From the NCBI GenBank assembly GCA_937884635.1, contig CALGBW010000040.1, forward strand, positions 1-28,259: DNA of 28,259 bases, in the 5' to 3' direction. The notes under the pieces are model-generated. The model was not told where the DNA came from and did not search any database. It worked only from the letters and a program-made list of their open reading frames with translations. The translations under genes and the position numbers were made by a program. The number at the start of each line of letters is the position of its first letter. The first letter of the stretch is position 1. Origin of the DNA: an uncultured Chlamydiaceae bacterium (GTDB lineage: Bacteria; Chlamydiota; Chlamydiia; Chlamydiales; Chlamydiaceae). This document shows positions 1 to 8,592 of this stretch, in pieces.

Positions 1-326
1 TGTTTAATTTTTGGAGCGGGTGTTTGTGTTGCCTTAGTTGCATATTGTTTTGTCGCAGATTTAATTATGGTGGGCATGCAAGCTAAGACTAATGCACTAA
101 GGGTGCAAGCAAATATGACAGACGAACAAACTGGACCAATAGCCATAAATAAGCAAGACAGTCCTGTGATTGCAGCTACAGCAGCTAGAATGGCTAGTGC
201 AACTACTCCAATGGTTTGTACTGTTTTTGATTGTAAATAATCTGTGTAATTAACGTTGTTTAGTGCTGTAAAAGTTTGTTTAAGTGCCTGCCCAAGCGGC
301 TCTAGTGATGATGAAATACGCTCCAT
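1..326 (-). CDS. Inc-like membrane protein, partial (C-terminus beyond the window edge)
   Basis: An open minus-strand frame starts at ATG 326 and runs off the left edge with no stop, giving 108 codons. An AGGAG ribosome site lies 11 bases upstream of the ATG. The protein has a short polar N-terminus (MERISSSLEPLGQALKQ) and then two closely spaced hydrophobic segments at about residues 38-60 and 66-84, parted by a tight turn around MAIGPVCS. A Lys/Gln/Pro-rich tail follows. This bilobed pattern is typical of chlamydial inclusion-membrane (Inc) proteins, which are exported by type III secretion and placed in the vacuole membrane facing the host cytosol. The position next to tgt recalls the C. 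trachomatis CT192-CT196 Inc cluster, but I cannot assign an orthologue. The Inc call rests on topology, not on a recognised sequence motif. Confidence 0.72.
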   Translation of the reverse strand, partial: MERISSSLEPLGQALKQTFTALNNVNYTDYLQSKTVQTIGVVALAILAAVAAITGLSCLFMAIGPVCSSVIFACTLSALVLACMPTIIKSATKQYATKATQTPAPKIK

Positions 327-401
327 TATTTAGCGGCTCCTATTCATTTAGAAAGATTGAGTCAAATAGAGTACTATTATTCATTTAAGAAATCTTCTAT
401 T

Positions 402-432
402 TTGATTAATTAATTCATTTTTAACCTATAAT
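402..432 (+). promoter_or_regulatory. possible promoter of tgt
   Basis: A perfect TATAAT lies at 427-432 and a TTGATT -35-like hexamer at 402-407. The spacer is 19 bases, somewhat long. It would give a leader of roughly 90 bases before the tgt start. Within the gap 327-526 this is the only strong signal I see. The gap separates two divergent genes. Confidence 0.4.
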
Positions 433-526
433 TGATGTCGATGTGAAAAATAACTTTAAAATTCTAAGGAAACGACTCATATGTTACTCTAGTTGATTCA
501 CTGGAGAAGCTTGGGGATTAGAATAG

Positions 527-1642
527 GTGCTTAAATTTCATATCATCCATCAGTCAAAAAAATCTAGAGCTCGTGTAGGAAGAATCGAAACAGCGCATGG
601 GGGTATTGAGACGCCAGCTTTTGTACCTGTTGCTACGAATGCAGCCTTGAAAGGCGTCATAGATCATAGTAATATTCCCCTATTGTTTTGCAATACATAC
701 CATCTGTTGGTCCATCCAGGGACTGAAGCTATAGCTTCTATGGGTGGGTTGCATGCATTTATGAACAGACAGGCTCCGATTATCACAGATTCGGGTGGTT
801 TTCAAATTTTCAGTTTAGCTTACGGTTCGGTTGCGGAAGAGATTAAAAGTCGTGGGAAGAAGAAGGGGAGTTCTTCTATTCTGAAGGTAACGGATGATGG
901 GGTCTGGTTTAAATCTTATCGGGATGGGAGAAAACTTTTCTTGTCGCCGGAAATATCTGTGCAAGCGCAGAAAGATTTAGGGGCCGATATTATTATTCCA
1001 TTAGATGAACTGCTTCCGTTTCATGCAGACCAAAAGTACTCAACAGAATCCTTTGCTCGGACTTATCAATGGGAAAGGCGTTCTTTAGATTATCATAAGC
1101 AAAATCCTCGTTATCAGTCTATGTATGGGGTTATTCACGGAGGAATAGATCCTGAGCAACGTAGGGTGGGGTGCCGTTTTGTAGAAGACCATGATTTTGA
1201 TGGTTTCGCTATTGGTGGTAGTTTAGGGAGAAATATACAAGAGGTTATTAATGTTGTTGATGTAACAACATCTTATTTATCAAAAGAACGTCCTGTCCAC
1301 CTTTTAGGAATAGGTGATTTGCCTTCTATTTATTCTACGGTGGGATTTGGGATAGACTCTTTTGATAGCTCTTATCCAACGAAAGCCGCTCGTCATGGTT
1401 TGATTTTATCTCCAAAAGGTCCCATCAAGATTTTTAATAGTGCTTTTTCTCGAGATACATCATTAATTGATGATCATTGTCAATGTTCAACCTGTCGATC
1501 TGGTATTTCTAAGGCCTATCTACAACACTTATTTAAAGTATGTGAACCTAATGCCGCAATTTGGGCTTCTATCCATAATTTGCATTATATGCAAGAGGTC
1601 ATGAAACAATTGCGAGAAGCAATCTTACATGATGAAGTATAG
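527..1642 (+). CDS. tgt: tRNA-guanine transglycosylase (queuine-type pocket)
   Basis: 371 residues, a normal length for Tgt. The enzyme exchanges guanine 34 of GUN-anticodon tRNAs for a 7-deazaguanine base. The general base Asp88 sits in ITDSGGFQ and the nucleophile Asp280 in SFDSSYPT. The zinc site is C318-x-C320-x2-C323 with His350. The start is GTG at 527: an in-frame TAG lies just upstream and GGGGAT lies 10-15 bases before it. Where bacterial preQ1-using enzymes have a GGLAVGE-like motif, this one has GGSLGRN (residues 230-236), and the Cys after Asp-Glu in the pocket (DEC in Zymomonas) is Leu here (DEL, 160-162). These changes fit reports, as I recall them, that the C. trachomatis enzyme takes queuine directly. 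No preQ1-synthesis genes are in view, and a YhhQ-family transporter gene lies at 22204. Confidence 0.96.
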   Translation: MLKFHIIHQSKKSRARVGRIETAHGGIETPAFVPVATNAALKGVIDHSNIPLLFCNTYHLLVHPGTEAIASMGGLHAFMNRQAPIITDSGGFQIFSLAYGSVAEEIKSRGKKKGSSSILKVTDDGVWFKSYRDGRKLFLSPEISVQAQKDLGADIIIPLDELLPFHADQKYSTESFARTYQWERRSLDYHKQNPRYQSMYGVIHGGIDPEQRRVGCRFVEDHDFDGFAIGGSLGRNIQEVINVVDVTTSYLSKERPVHLLGIGDLPSIYSTVGFGIDSFDSSYPTKAARHGLILSPKGPIKIFNSAFSRDTSLIDDHCQCSTCRSGISKAYLQHLFKVCEPNAAIWASIHNLHYMQEVMKQLREAILHDEV

Positions 1643-1728
1643 TTGCTTTGTAAAAGTGTTAGAGCTGGGAAGGAGATGGAAATTGTGTATGCAGGAGGAT
1701 GCTATTTGCGTAATTCTGTATATCAAAA

Positions 1729-2139
1729 ATGTTTTCTCAGAAGAGAATTTGGGATAGAATTTGTTTATTGTTAGCGAGAGCTTTTCTCATGTCTTTTTTT
1801 GAAAAAAAACACCTGATTTTTAAAAAGAAGCGTGCTAAGAGAACAGCTTCCACCATTAAACATGCAAAAGATTACCTTTACTGTTATTTACAAGATATCC
1901 AACGTATAGTTGCTTTAAGGCCTCAGGAGGTTATTGAGGCATGGAATGAAATAGGCAAGAATCACTATAATGGGATGACTCGTGCGGTAGGATTTAAGGA
2001 TCATATTTTGTCTATTAAAGCGGACAATGCTTCTTTATATGCTTTGTTAAAGCAAACAGATCAACGGGAGTTGCTTTCTCTTTTACATCAAACGCTCCCT
2101 CAGGCCAAGGTCAAAGAAATACGAATTTTGTTAGGATGA
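1729..2139 (+). CDS. DUF721 / DciA-like protein
   Basis: 136 residues, very basic at the N-terminus. Residues about 60-136 have the DUF721 layout: VIEAWNEIGK, then a short strand region (HILSIKADNASLYALL), then a C-terminal KVKEIRILLG. DciA, the founder of this family, helps load the replicative helicase in bacteria that lack DnaC. DUF721 genes also sit beside gyrB in actinobacteria, so the placement three bases before gyrB supports the call. ATG 1729 follows an in-frame stop and has no clear ribosome site. ATG 1789 (MSFFEKKH) is an equally good start, with GAGAG upstream, and would give 116 residues. The domain match comes from pattern and context, so the helicase-loading role is inferred. 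Confidence 0.7.
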   Translation: MFSQKRIWDRICLLLARAFLMSFFEKKHLIFKKKRAKRTASTIKHAKDYLYCYLQDIQRIVALRPQEVIEAWNEIGKNHYNGMTRAVGFKDHILSIKADNASLYALLKQTDQRELLSLLHQTLPQAKVKEIRILLG

Positions 2140-2142
2140 TTT

Positions 2143-4557
2143 ATGGACACGAATAAAAAGAATTATGATGCATCGGCTATCACTGTTTTAGAAGGTCTTC
2201 AGGCTGTTCGTGAGCGTCCTGGCATGTATATTGGTGATACGGGCATTGCTGGGCTTCATCATCTCGTTTATGAGGTAGTGGATAACAGTATGGATGAAGC
2301 TATGGCTGGTTATTGTTCGGGGATCTCAGTTAGGATTTTAGAAGATGGGGGCATGACTATAACGGATAATGGGCGTGGAATTCCTGTCCAAATCCATGAG
2401 AAAGAGTCTGCTAAGCAGGGTAGAGAGATTTCCGCTTTAGAGGTGGTCCTTACTGTTTTGCATGCCGGAGGAAAATTCGATAAAGATAGCTATAAGGTTT
2501 CTGGGGGCTTGCATGGAGTGGGTGTTTCCTGCGTAAATGCCCTTTCAGAAAAACTGGTTGCAACGGTTTCTCAGAATGGCCAAAAGTATCAGATGTCTTT
2601 TTCTCGTGGGATTCCTACTTCTTCTTTACAAAGATTAGGGGAAACCCAAGAACGTGGGACTGAAATTACCTTTTACCCTGATCCTAAGATTTTCTCCGTT
2701 TGCACTTTTGATCGATCTGTTCTGATTAAACGATTAAGAGAGCTAGCCTTTTTGAATCGTGGTATTACCATTCACCTTGAAGATGATAGAGACAACGCAT
2801 TTGATAAGGTCACCTTCTTTTACGAAGGGGGTATCCAATCTTTTGTAAGTTATTTAAACCAAAATAAAGAAAGCCTGTTTCCTGAGCCTATTTATATCTC
2901 GGGCAAACGTGAAGGTAATGATGGAGAGATTGAGTTTGAGGCTGCATTACAATGGAACTCCGGCTATTCCGAATTGATCTATTCTTATGCAAATAATATT
3001 CCCACTCATCAGGGGGGAACCCACTTATCAGGTTTTTCTGCAGCATTGACTCGTGCTTTCAACTCTTACATCAAAGCGCATAACCTTGTAAAAAATGATA
3101 AATTATCTCCTGTTGGAGAAGATATCCGAGAGGGGTTAACTGCTATTGTTTCTGTTAAGGTCCCAAATCCTCAGTTTGAGGGACAAACTAAGCAAAAACT
3201 AGGGAATGGAGATGTAGGTTCTATTTCTCAACAAATTTGTGGAGAGGCCCTGACCGTATTCTTCGAGGAAAACCCTTCTATTGCCAAGATGATCGCTGAT
3301 AAGGTATTCGTGGCTGCGCAGGCAAGAGAAGCCGCTAAGAAAGCGAGGGAATTAACTTTAAGAAAAAGTGCACTAGATAGTGCGCGTTTGCCTGGAAAGT
3401 TGATCGATTGTTTAGAGAAGAATCCTGATAAATGTGAGATGTATATTGTAGAGGGAGATTCTGCTGGAGGATCAGCTAAACAGGGAAGGGACCGTCGTTT
3501 CCAAGCTATTCTTCCGATTAGAGGTAAAATTTTAAACGTAGAGAAAGCTCGTTTACAGAAGATTTTCCAAAATCAGGAGATAGGTTCTATTATTTCTGCT
3601 TTAGGGTGTGGAATTGGTTCTGATAACTTCAAGTTAACGAAATTACGTTATAAACGAATTATTATCATGACCGACGCGGATGTTGATGGCTCTCATATCC
3701 GTACATTGTTGTTGACGTTCTTTTACCGTCATATGACAGCTTTAATTGAAAATGAATGTGTGTATATTGCCCAACCCCCTTTGTACAAAGTCAGCAAGAA
3801 GAAAGATTCTCGCTATATTCTTTCTGAGAAAGAGATGGATGAGTATTTACTACAACTAGGGGTGAAAGAAAGCCGCTTAGTCTTTAAAGAATCAGATATC
3901 ATGTTTGAAGATGAGGATTTCACTCAATTTGTCAATTTGATTTTAGAAGTAGAAAACTTCATTGTGGGGCTTGAGAAGAAAGCTATCCCATTTACGGAGT
4001 TTTTAGAAGCTAAGCAAAATGGACAGTACCCGCTTTACTATCTACCTGCTTTAGGAGGAAAACAGAGTGGTAGATATCTGTACTCTCATCAAGAAAAAGA
4101 AGACCTCTGTAAGGAAGTCAGTAGTGAAGTAGCATCTCGCATCGTAGAGTTGTATAAACCTACTGTTCTTGCGGACATTCAGCAGCAATTGGCTATATAT
4201 GGTTTAGATATTGCTCATTATGTGATGCATAAGGAGGAAATGGTCCTTGTCAATGAGGATGCAAAAGTGCAGGATGTTGCTTGTTATTCTCTCAAAGAGG
4301 TTATGGAGAATTTAAAGAGCCTTGGTAGAAAGGGCATTGAAATTCAACGATATAAAGGATTAGGAGAGATGAATGCCGATCAGTTGTGGGATACAACAAT
4401 GAATCCGGAACAACGAACTTTAATCCGTGTATCCTTGAAAGATGCTGTAGAGGCAGATCATATCTTTACTATGCTCATGGGAGAAGAGGTTCCGCCAAGA
4501 CGGGAATTTATCGAAAGTCATGCCCTGTCTATTAGAATGAATAACTTAGATATTTAG
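2143..4557 (+). CDS. gyrB: DNA gyrase subunit B
   Basis: 804 residues. GyrB is the ATPase and TOPRIM half of gyrase, which introduces negative supercoils. The GHKL ATP site shows EVVDNSMDEA (44-53), DNGRGIP (75-81) and GGLHGVG (121-127). The TOPRIM domain shows EGDSAGG (437-443) and the metal-binding DADVDGSH (511-518). The C-terminal RYKGLGEMN is also present. The region after about residue 540 carries the insertion typical of Gram-negative GyrB, which accounts for the length. The gene starts three bases after the DUF721 gene and ends 15 bases before gyrA, so the three are probably cotranscribed. Gyrase is essential, and nothing in the reading frame looks damaged. Confidence 0.98.
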   Translation: MDTNKKNYDASAITVLEGLQAVRERPGMYIGDTGIAGLHHLVYEVVDNSMDEAMAGYCSGISVRILEDGGMTITDNGRGIPVQIHEKESAKQGREISALEVVLTVLHAGGKFDKDSYKVSGGLHGVGVSCVNALSEKLVATVSQNGQKYQMSFSRGIPTSSLQRLGETQERGTEITFYPDPKIFSVCTFDRSVLIKRLRELAFLNRGITIHLEDDRDNAFDKVTFFYEGGIQSFVSYLNQNKESLFPEPIYISGKREGNDGEIEFEAALQWNSGYSELIYSYANNIPTHQGGTHLSGFSAALTRAFNSYIKAHNLVKNDKLSPVGEDIREGLTAIVSVKVPNPQFEGQTKQKLGNGDVGSISQQICGEALTVFFEENPSIAKMIADKVFVAAQAREAAKKARELTLRKSALDSARLPGKLIDCLEKNPDKCEMYIVEGDSAGGSAKQGRDRRFQAILPIRGKILNVEKARLQKIFQNQEIGSIISALGCGIGSDNFKLTKLRYKRIIIMTDADVDGSHIRTLLLTFFYRHMTALIENECVYIAQPPLYKVSKKKDSRYILSEKEMDEYLLQLGVKESRLVFKESDIMFEDEDFTQFVNLILEVENFIVGLEKKAIPFTEFLEAKQNGQYPLYYLPALGGKQSGRYLYSHQEKEDLCKEVSSEVASRIVELYKPTVLADIQQQLAIYGLDIAHYVMHKEEMVLVNEDAKVQDVACYSLKEVMENLKSLGRKGIEIQRYKGLGEMNADQLWDTTMNPEQRTLIRVSLKDAVEADHIFTMLMGEEVPPRREFIESHALSIRMNNLDI

Positions 4558-4572
4558 GAGACCGATATCGCT

Positions 4573-7056
4573 ATGTTGAATGAAGAAGAACACATTGTCC
4601 CTAAAAATCTTGAAGAAGAGATGAAGGAGAGTTATCTCCGCTACTCAATGTCTGTTATTATCTCCCGGGCACTTCCTGATGTTCGTGATGGATTGAAGCC
4701 TTCTCAACGACGTATTTTGTATGCTATGCGTCAGTTGAACCTGACTCCTGGGGCTAAACATAGAAAATGCGCGAAGATCTGTGGTGATACATCTGGAGAT
4801 TACCACCCTCATGGAGAAAGTGTGATTTACCCTACTCTTGTGCGTATGGCGCAAGATTGGGCTATGCGGTATCCATTAGTAGATGGGCAAGGGAACTTTG
4901 GCTCTATCGATGGAGACCCTGCAGCTGCTATGCGTTATACAGAGGCTCGGCTTACCCATAGTGCTATTTCTTTGATGGAAGATTTAGATAAGGACACTGT
5001 AGATATGGTGTCCAACTATGATGAGACCAAATATGAACCGGTTGTTTTTCCTTCGAAGTTTCCGAACCTTTTATGTAATGGTTCTTCTGGTATTGCTGTG
5101 GGTATGGCTACGAATATACCTCCACATAATCTTGGAGAATTGATACGGGCAACTCTACTTGTTCTGGAAGATCCTCAAACATCCATAGATCAAATTATGT
5201 CCGTAATGCCCGGGCCTGATTTCCCTACAGGAGGGATTATTTGTGGTTGTGATGGGATTCGCTCTACCTATTATTCAGGTAAGGGTAAGTTAAGAGTGCG
5301 AGCTCGCTTGCATGTAGAGGAACATGCGGATAAGCAGCGAGAAAGCATTATTCTGACGGAAATGCCTTACAATGTGAACAAATCTCGTTTGATTGAGCAG
5401 ATTGCAGAATTAGTCAATGATAAGACTCTTGTTGGTATTTCTGATGTTAGAGATGAGTCTGATAAGGAAGGAATTCGCGTTGTTATCGAGCTCAAGCGGG
5501 GCGAGTCTTCTGAAATTGTGATTAATCGTCTGTATAAGTTTACAGATGTACAAGTCACTTTTGGGGCAAATATGTTGGCCTTGGATAAGAATCTTCCAAG
5601 AACAATGAATATCCATCGTATGATTTCAGCTTGGATTCGTCACCGTATTGACGTGATTCATAGAAGAACACGATATGAATTGAACAAAGCAGAAGCACGA
5701 GCACATATCTTAGGCGGTTTTTTAAAAGCTCTCTCTTGCTTGGATGATGTTGTCCGCTGCATTCGCACAAGTACAAGTAAAGAGCATGCTAAGGGGCAGC
5801 TAGTCGAGTTATTTAGCTTCACAGAGGCGCAAGCTTTAGCCATTTTAGACTTACGCTTGTATCAATTGACCAGTCTAGAGTCAGAGAAAATACAGAAAGA
5901 ATACGACGAGCTCATTAGTAAGATTGCTTATTACAAACAGGTTCTATCTGATGAGGGCTTGGTAAGAGAGATTATCGGTACTGAATTAAGGGAATTATTA
6001 AAGTTACACAAAACACCAAGACGCACGACGATTGAACCTGACGTAGACGACGTTCGTGATATTGAAGATATCATTACAGACGAGTCTGTTATTATTACGA
6101 TTTCAGGTGATGACTACGTTAAGCGGATGCCTGTGAAAGTGTTCCGTGAGCAAAAACGCGGTGGGCAAGGTGTAACGGGCTTTGATATGAAGAAGAGCTC
6201 GGATTATTTGAAGGCCGTGTACTCAGCGTCTACAAAAGATTACCTACTCATTTTCACGAACTATGGTCAGTGTTACTGGCTGAAGGTTTGGCAGTTACCT
6301 GAAGGGGAACGTCGAGCTAAAGGTAAACCATTGATTAACTTCTTAGAGGGAATCAAGCAGGGTGAGCGTCTGGCTGCAGTATTGAATGTAAAACGCTTTG
6401 AAGAGAATGATTACCTGTTGTTTGCTACAAAACAAGGTGTCGTGAAAAAGGTAGCCTTGAATGCGTTTAGCAATCCTCGTAAGACAGGAATCCGTGCTTT
6501 AGAGATTGATGAAGGGGATGAGTTAATAGCAGCCTGCCATATTACGAGTGAACAAGATAAAGTAATGCTCTTTACAAAACTCGGTATGGCCGTGCGGTTT
6601 GCTCATGATAAAGTTCGTCCGATGGGAAGGGCTGCTAGAGGAGTTCGGGGCGTTTCCTTGAAAAATGAGAATGACTACGTTGTCAGCTGCCAAGTTGTCA
6701 CCGATGATCAGTCGGTATTGGTTGTTTGCGATAACGGGTTTGGTAAGCGTTCTCAAGTGACCGATTTCCGTGAAACAAATCGAGGCAGTGTTGGGGTACG
6801 TTCCATTTTGATCAATCAGAGAAATGGGGATGTGCTTGGGGCCATTGCTGTAACAGATTGTGATAGTATTTTACTCATGTCTGCACAAGGGCAAGCTATT
6901 CGGATTAACATGCAAGATGTGCGTATCATGGGACGATCTACACAAGGGGTACGCTTAGTCAACTTGAAGGAATCAGATACCCTGGTTGCTATGGAAAAAT
7001 TATTAGTAGAAAATGAAACTACAGAAAGTGCGGCCCCGCTTCCTGTAGAGGTATAA
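4573..7056 (+). CDS. gyrA: DNA gyrase subunit A
   Basis: 827 residues. GyrA is the breakage-reunion and DNA-wrapping subunit. The catalytic tyrosine is Tyr122 in AMRYTEARL, at the same number as in E. coli. The quinolone-resistance region reads YHPHGESVIYPT (77-88). Ser83 is the susceptible-type residue, while position 87, Asp in E. coli, is Pro here. The GyrA box QKRGGQG (527-533), which marks gyrase rather than topoisomerase IV, opens a C-terminal domain of beta-pinwheel repeats. GGAG lies 11 bases before the ATG. The following tmk frame begins eight bases after the stop if its upstream ATG is used. Confidence 0.98.
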   Translation: MLNEEEHIVPKNLEEEMKESYLRYSMSVIISRALPDVRDGLKPSQRRILYAMRQLNLTPGAKHRKCAKICGDTSGDYHPHGESVIYPTLVRMAQDWAMRYPLVDGQGNFGSIDGDPAAAMRYTEARLTHSAISLMEDLDKDTVDMVSNYDETKYEPVVFPSKFPNLLCNGSSGIAVGMATNIPPHNLGELIRATLLVLEDPQTSIDQIMSVMPGPDFPTGGIICGCDGIRSTYYSGKGKLRVRARLHVEEHADKQRESIILTEMPYNVNKSRLIEQIAELVNDKTLVGISDVRDESDKEGIRVVIELKRGESSEIVINRLYKFTDVQVTFGANMLALDKNLPRTMNIHRMISAWIRHRIDVIHRRTRYELNKAEARAHILGGFLKALSCLDDVVRCIRTSTSKEHAKGQLVELFSFTEAQALAILDLRLYQLTSLESEKIQKEYDELISKIAYYKQVLSDEGLVREIIGTELRELLKLHKTPRRTTIEPDVDDVRDIEDIITDESVIITISGDDYVKRMPVKVFREQKRGGQGVTGFDMKKSSDYLKAVYSASTKDYLLIFTNYGQCYWLKVWQLPEGERRAKGKPLINFLEGIKQGERLAAVLNVKRFEENDYLLFATKQGVVKKVALNAFSNPRKTGIRALEIDEGDELIAACHITSEQDKVMLFTKLGMAVRFAHDKVRPMGRAARGVRGVSLKNENDYVVSCQVVTDDQSVLVVCDNGFGKRSQVTDFRETNRGSVGVRSILINQRNGDVLGAIAVTDCDSILLMSAQGQAIRINMQDVRIMGRSTQGVRLVNLKESDTLVAMEKLLVENETTESAAPLPVEV

Positions 7057-7145
7057 ACATTTGGATGAAAAAGTTTTTTCGGTACTCTTGCTTAGTGTTT
7101 ATGTCGTTAGCATCTATGAATGGTAATAGTGCTCCCTCTTCTTCT

Positions 7146-7757
7146 ATGTTTATCACGATAGAAGGGGGAGAAGGGGCGGGGAAAACAACCCTTGCTCAAG
7201 CTTTGCAGCAAAAGCTGCAAAAGCGAGGCAAAAAGGTTGTTTTAACTCGAGAACCAGGTGGAACTCCTTTAGGTGAGTATATTCGAGAGGGATTACTAGA
7301 GAATCCTTCTCTTTCTCCTTATACCGACTTATTTCTTTTCTTAGGGGTGCGGGCTCAGCATATTAATCAGGTCATTCGTCCAGCTTTAGAGAAGGGCATG
7401 ATGGTTATTTGTGATCGCTTCCATGATTCAACGATTGTGTATCAGGGATTAGCCTCTGGTTTGGGTGAGGTGTTTGTACGCGATCTTTGCTATCAGGTTG
7501 TAGGCAAGGAGCCTTTTCTTCCGGATTTGACTATTGTTTTAGATATTCCTGTAAAAGATGGGTTAGCTAGGAAGCGAAAGCAGAAGAAGTTAGATAAGTT
7601 CGAATCTCGTGATACCAGTTTTCATGATGTAATCCGATCAGGCTTTCTCGATTTAGCACAGAAGAAACCGTCTCGTTATCTGATCTTAGATGCTAGAGCG
7701 TCGGTAGATCAGCTGGTAGAGCAAGTATTGTGTGATCCTAGATTATCAGATGAGTAA
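7146..7757 (+). CDS. tmk: thymidylate kinase
   Basis: 203 residues from ATG 7146, the usual length. It phosphorylates dTMP to dTDP in the cytosol. The P-loop is GGEGAGKTT (8-16), followed by TREPGGTPLGE, the DRFHDSTIVYQG nucleoside-binding segment and a basic lid (KRKQKKLDKF). The start is ambiguous. The same frame is open from ATG 7065 and adds 27 residues (MKKFFRYSCLVFMSLASM, then NGNSAPSSS) that look like a Sec signal peptide. ATG 7146 has no visible ribosome site, and TTTGG before ATG 7065 is weak. I chose 7146 because other chlamydial Tmk proteins, as I recall them, begin with MFI at this point. The 3' end overlaps holB by eight bases. Confidence 0.93.
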   Translation: MFITIEGGEGAGKTTLAQALQQKLQKRGKKVVLTREPGGTPLGEYIREGLLENPSLSPYTDLFLFLGVRAQHINQVIRPALEKGMMVICDRFHDSTIVYQGLASGLGEVFVRDLCYQVVGKEPFLPDLTIVLDIPVKDGLARKRKQKKLDKFESRDTSFHDVIRSGFLDLAQKKPSRYLILDARASVDQLVEQVLCDPRLSDE

Positions 7758-8592
7758 TTCAGCGTCTTCTTGGGACATGCTGTGTAAGCAAGTGTGTCAA
7801 GGCAAAATACCACATACGATACTTCTTTATGGGGAGTCGGCGGCGGCATTATCTGAGGCGGCTTATCAGTTGGCTACTCATGTGATCCTGTTGGGTTCAT
7901 CGGATGCTGAGTATAAGTTGTTCAAGCGACAACATCCAGATGTGTTAGAGTGTTTCCCTGAGGGAAAGGGTCGGTTATATTCTATCGATTTGCCAAGGCG
8001 TATACGGCGAGAGATTTGGGTTTATCCATTTGAGGCCAACTACAAAGTATATATTATTCATGATGCACATCGTATGGTGGTATCAGCCTTGTCTGCTTTC
8101 CTCAAACTGTTGGAAGAGCCTCCTGCGCATAGTGTGTTTATTCTTACTTCCACACGTTTACAGGCTATTCCACCAACGATTCGATCACGTGCTTTTATCG
8201 TTGCGGTAGAGAATAAAATACAGGAATCTCTTTCAGAGAAGGAATGGCAGTTTGTTCTGCAATTAGCTGCTGGGCAGATTGATGTAATGCGAGTAGGGCA
8301 GATATTTAAAGATGCCGGTGATGTAGATAAGCAAATGCAACGTGATAAAGCTCGGGCTTTGCTAGAGACGTTACTTCTTGTAATTAGGGAAAAAACATTG
8401 CTGTCGTTCAAGGTTAGTGATCGAGCACTAGCTTATCCTCAGCATAAGAAGGAAATAGAAAACCTCCCTACCTATGCTTTAGAAAAGGTTTGGGTAGTAG
8501 TTGAAAGTGCCTGCAAGGCTTTAATGAACTTTTCTTCAGCAGCTAGTTGCATGGAGTGGGTTGCCCTACAATTACCGTGCCTTAAGGGTTAG
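7750..8592 (+). CDS. holB: DNA polymerase III delta' subunit
   Basis: 280 residues. This is a clamp-loader AAA+ subunit. Recognisable segments are the Walker-B region KVYIIHDAHRM, then SAFLKLLEEPPAHSVFIL and the SRC-type motif PPTIRSRAF, which supplies the arginine finger to the neighbouring subunit. The expected P-loop position reads GESAAALSEAA, without the Gly-Lys-Thr needed for ATP, so this subunit should not hydrolyse ATP. The E. coli delta' subunit likewise does not bind ATP. ATG 7750 overlaps the tmk stop (ATGAGTAA). An in-frame GTG at 7732 is the alternative. The tail overlaps the convergent pgl gene by 11 bases. Confidence 0.88.
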   Translation: MSNSASSWDMLCKQVCQGKIPHTILLYGESAAALSEAAYQLATHVILLGSSDAEYKLFKRQHPDVLECFPEGKGRLYSIDLPRRIRREIWVYPFEANYKVYIIHDAHRMVVSALSAFLKLLEEPPAHSVFILTSTRLQAIPPTIRSRAFIVAVENKIQESLSEKEWQFVLQLAAGQIDVMRVGQIFKDAGDVDKQMQRDKARALLETLLLVIREKTLLSFKVSDRALAYPQHKKEIENLPTYALEKVWVVVESACKALMNFSSAASCMEWVALQLPCLKG

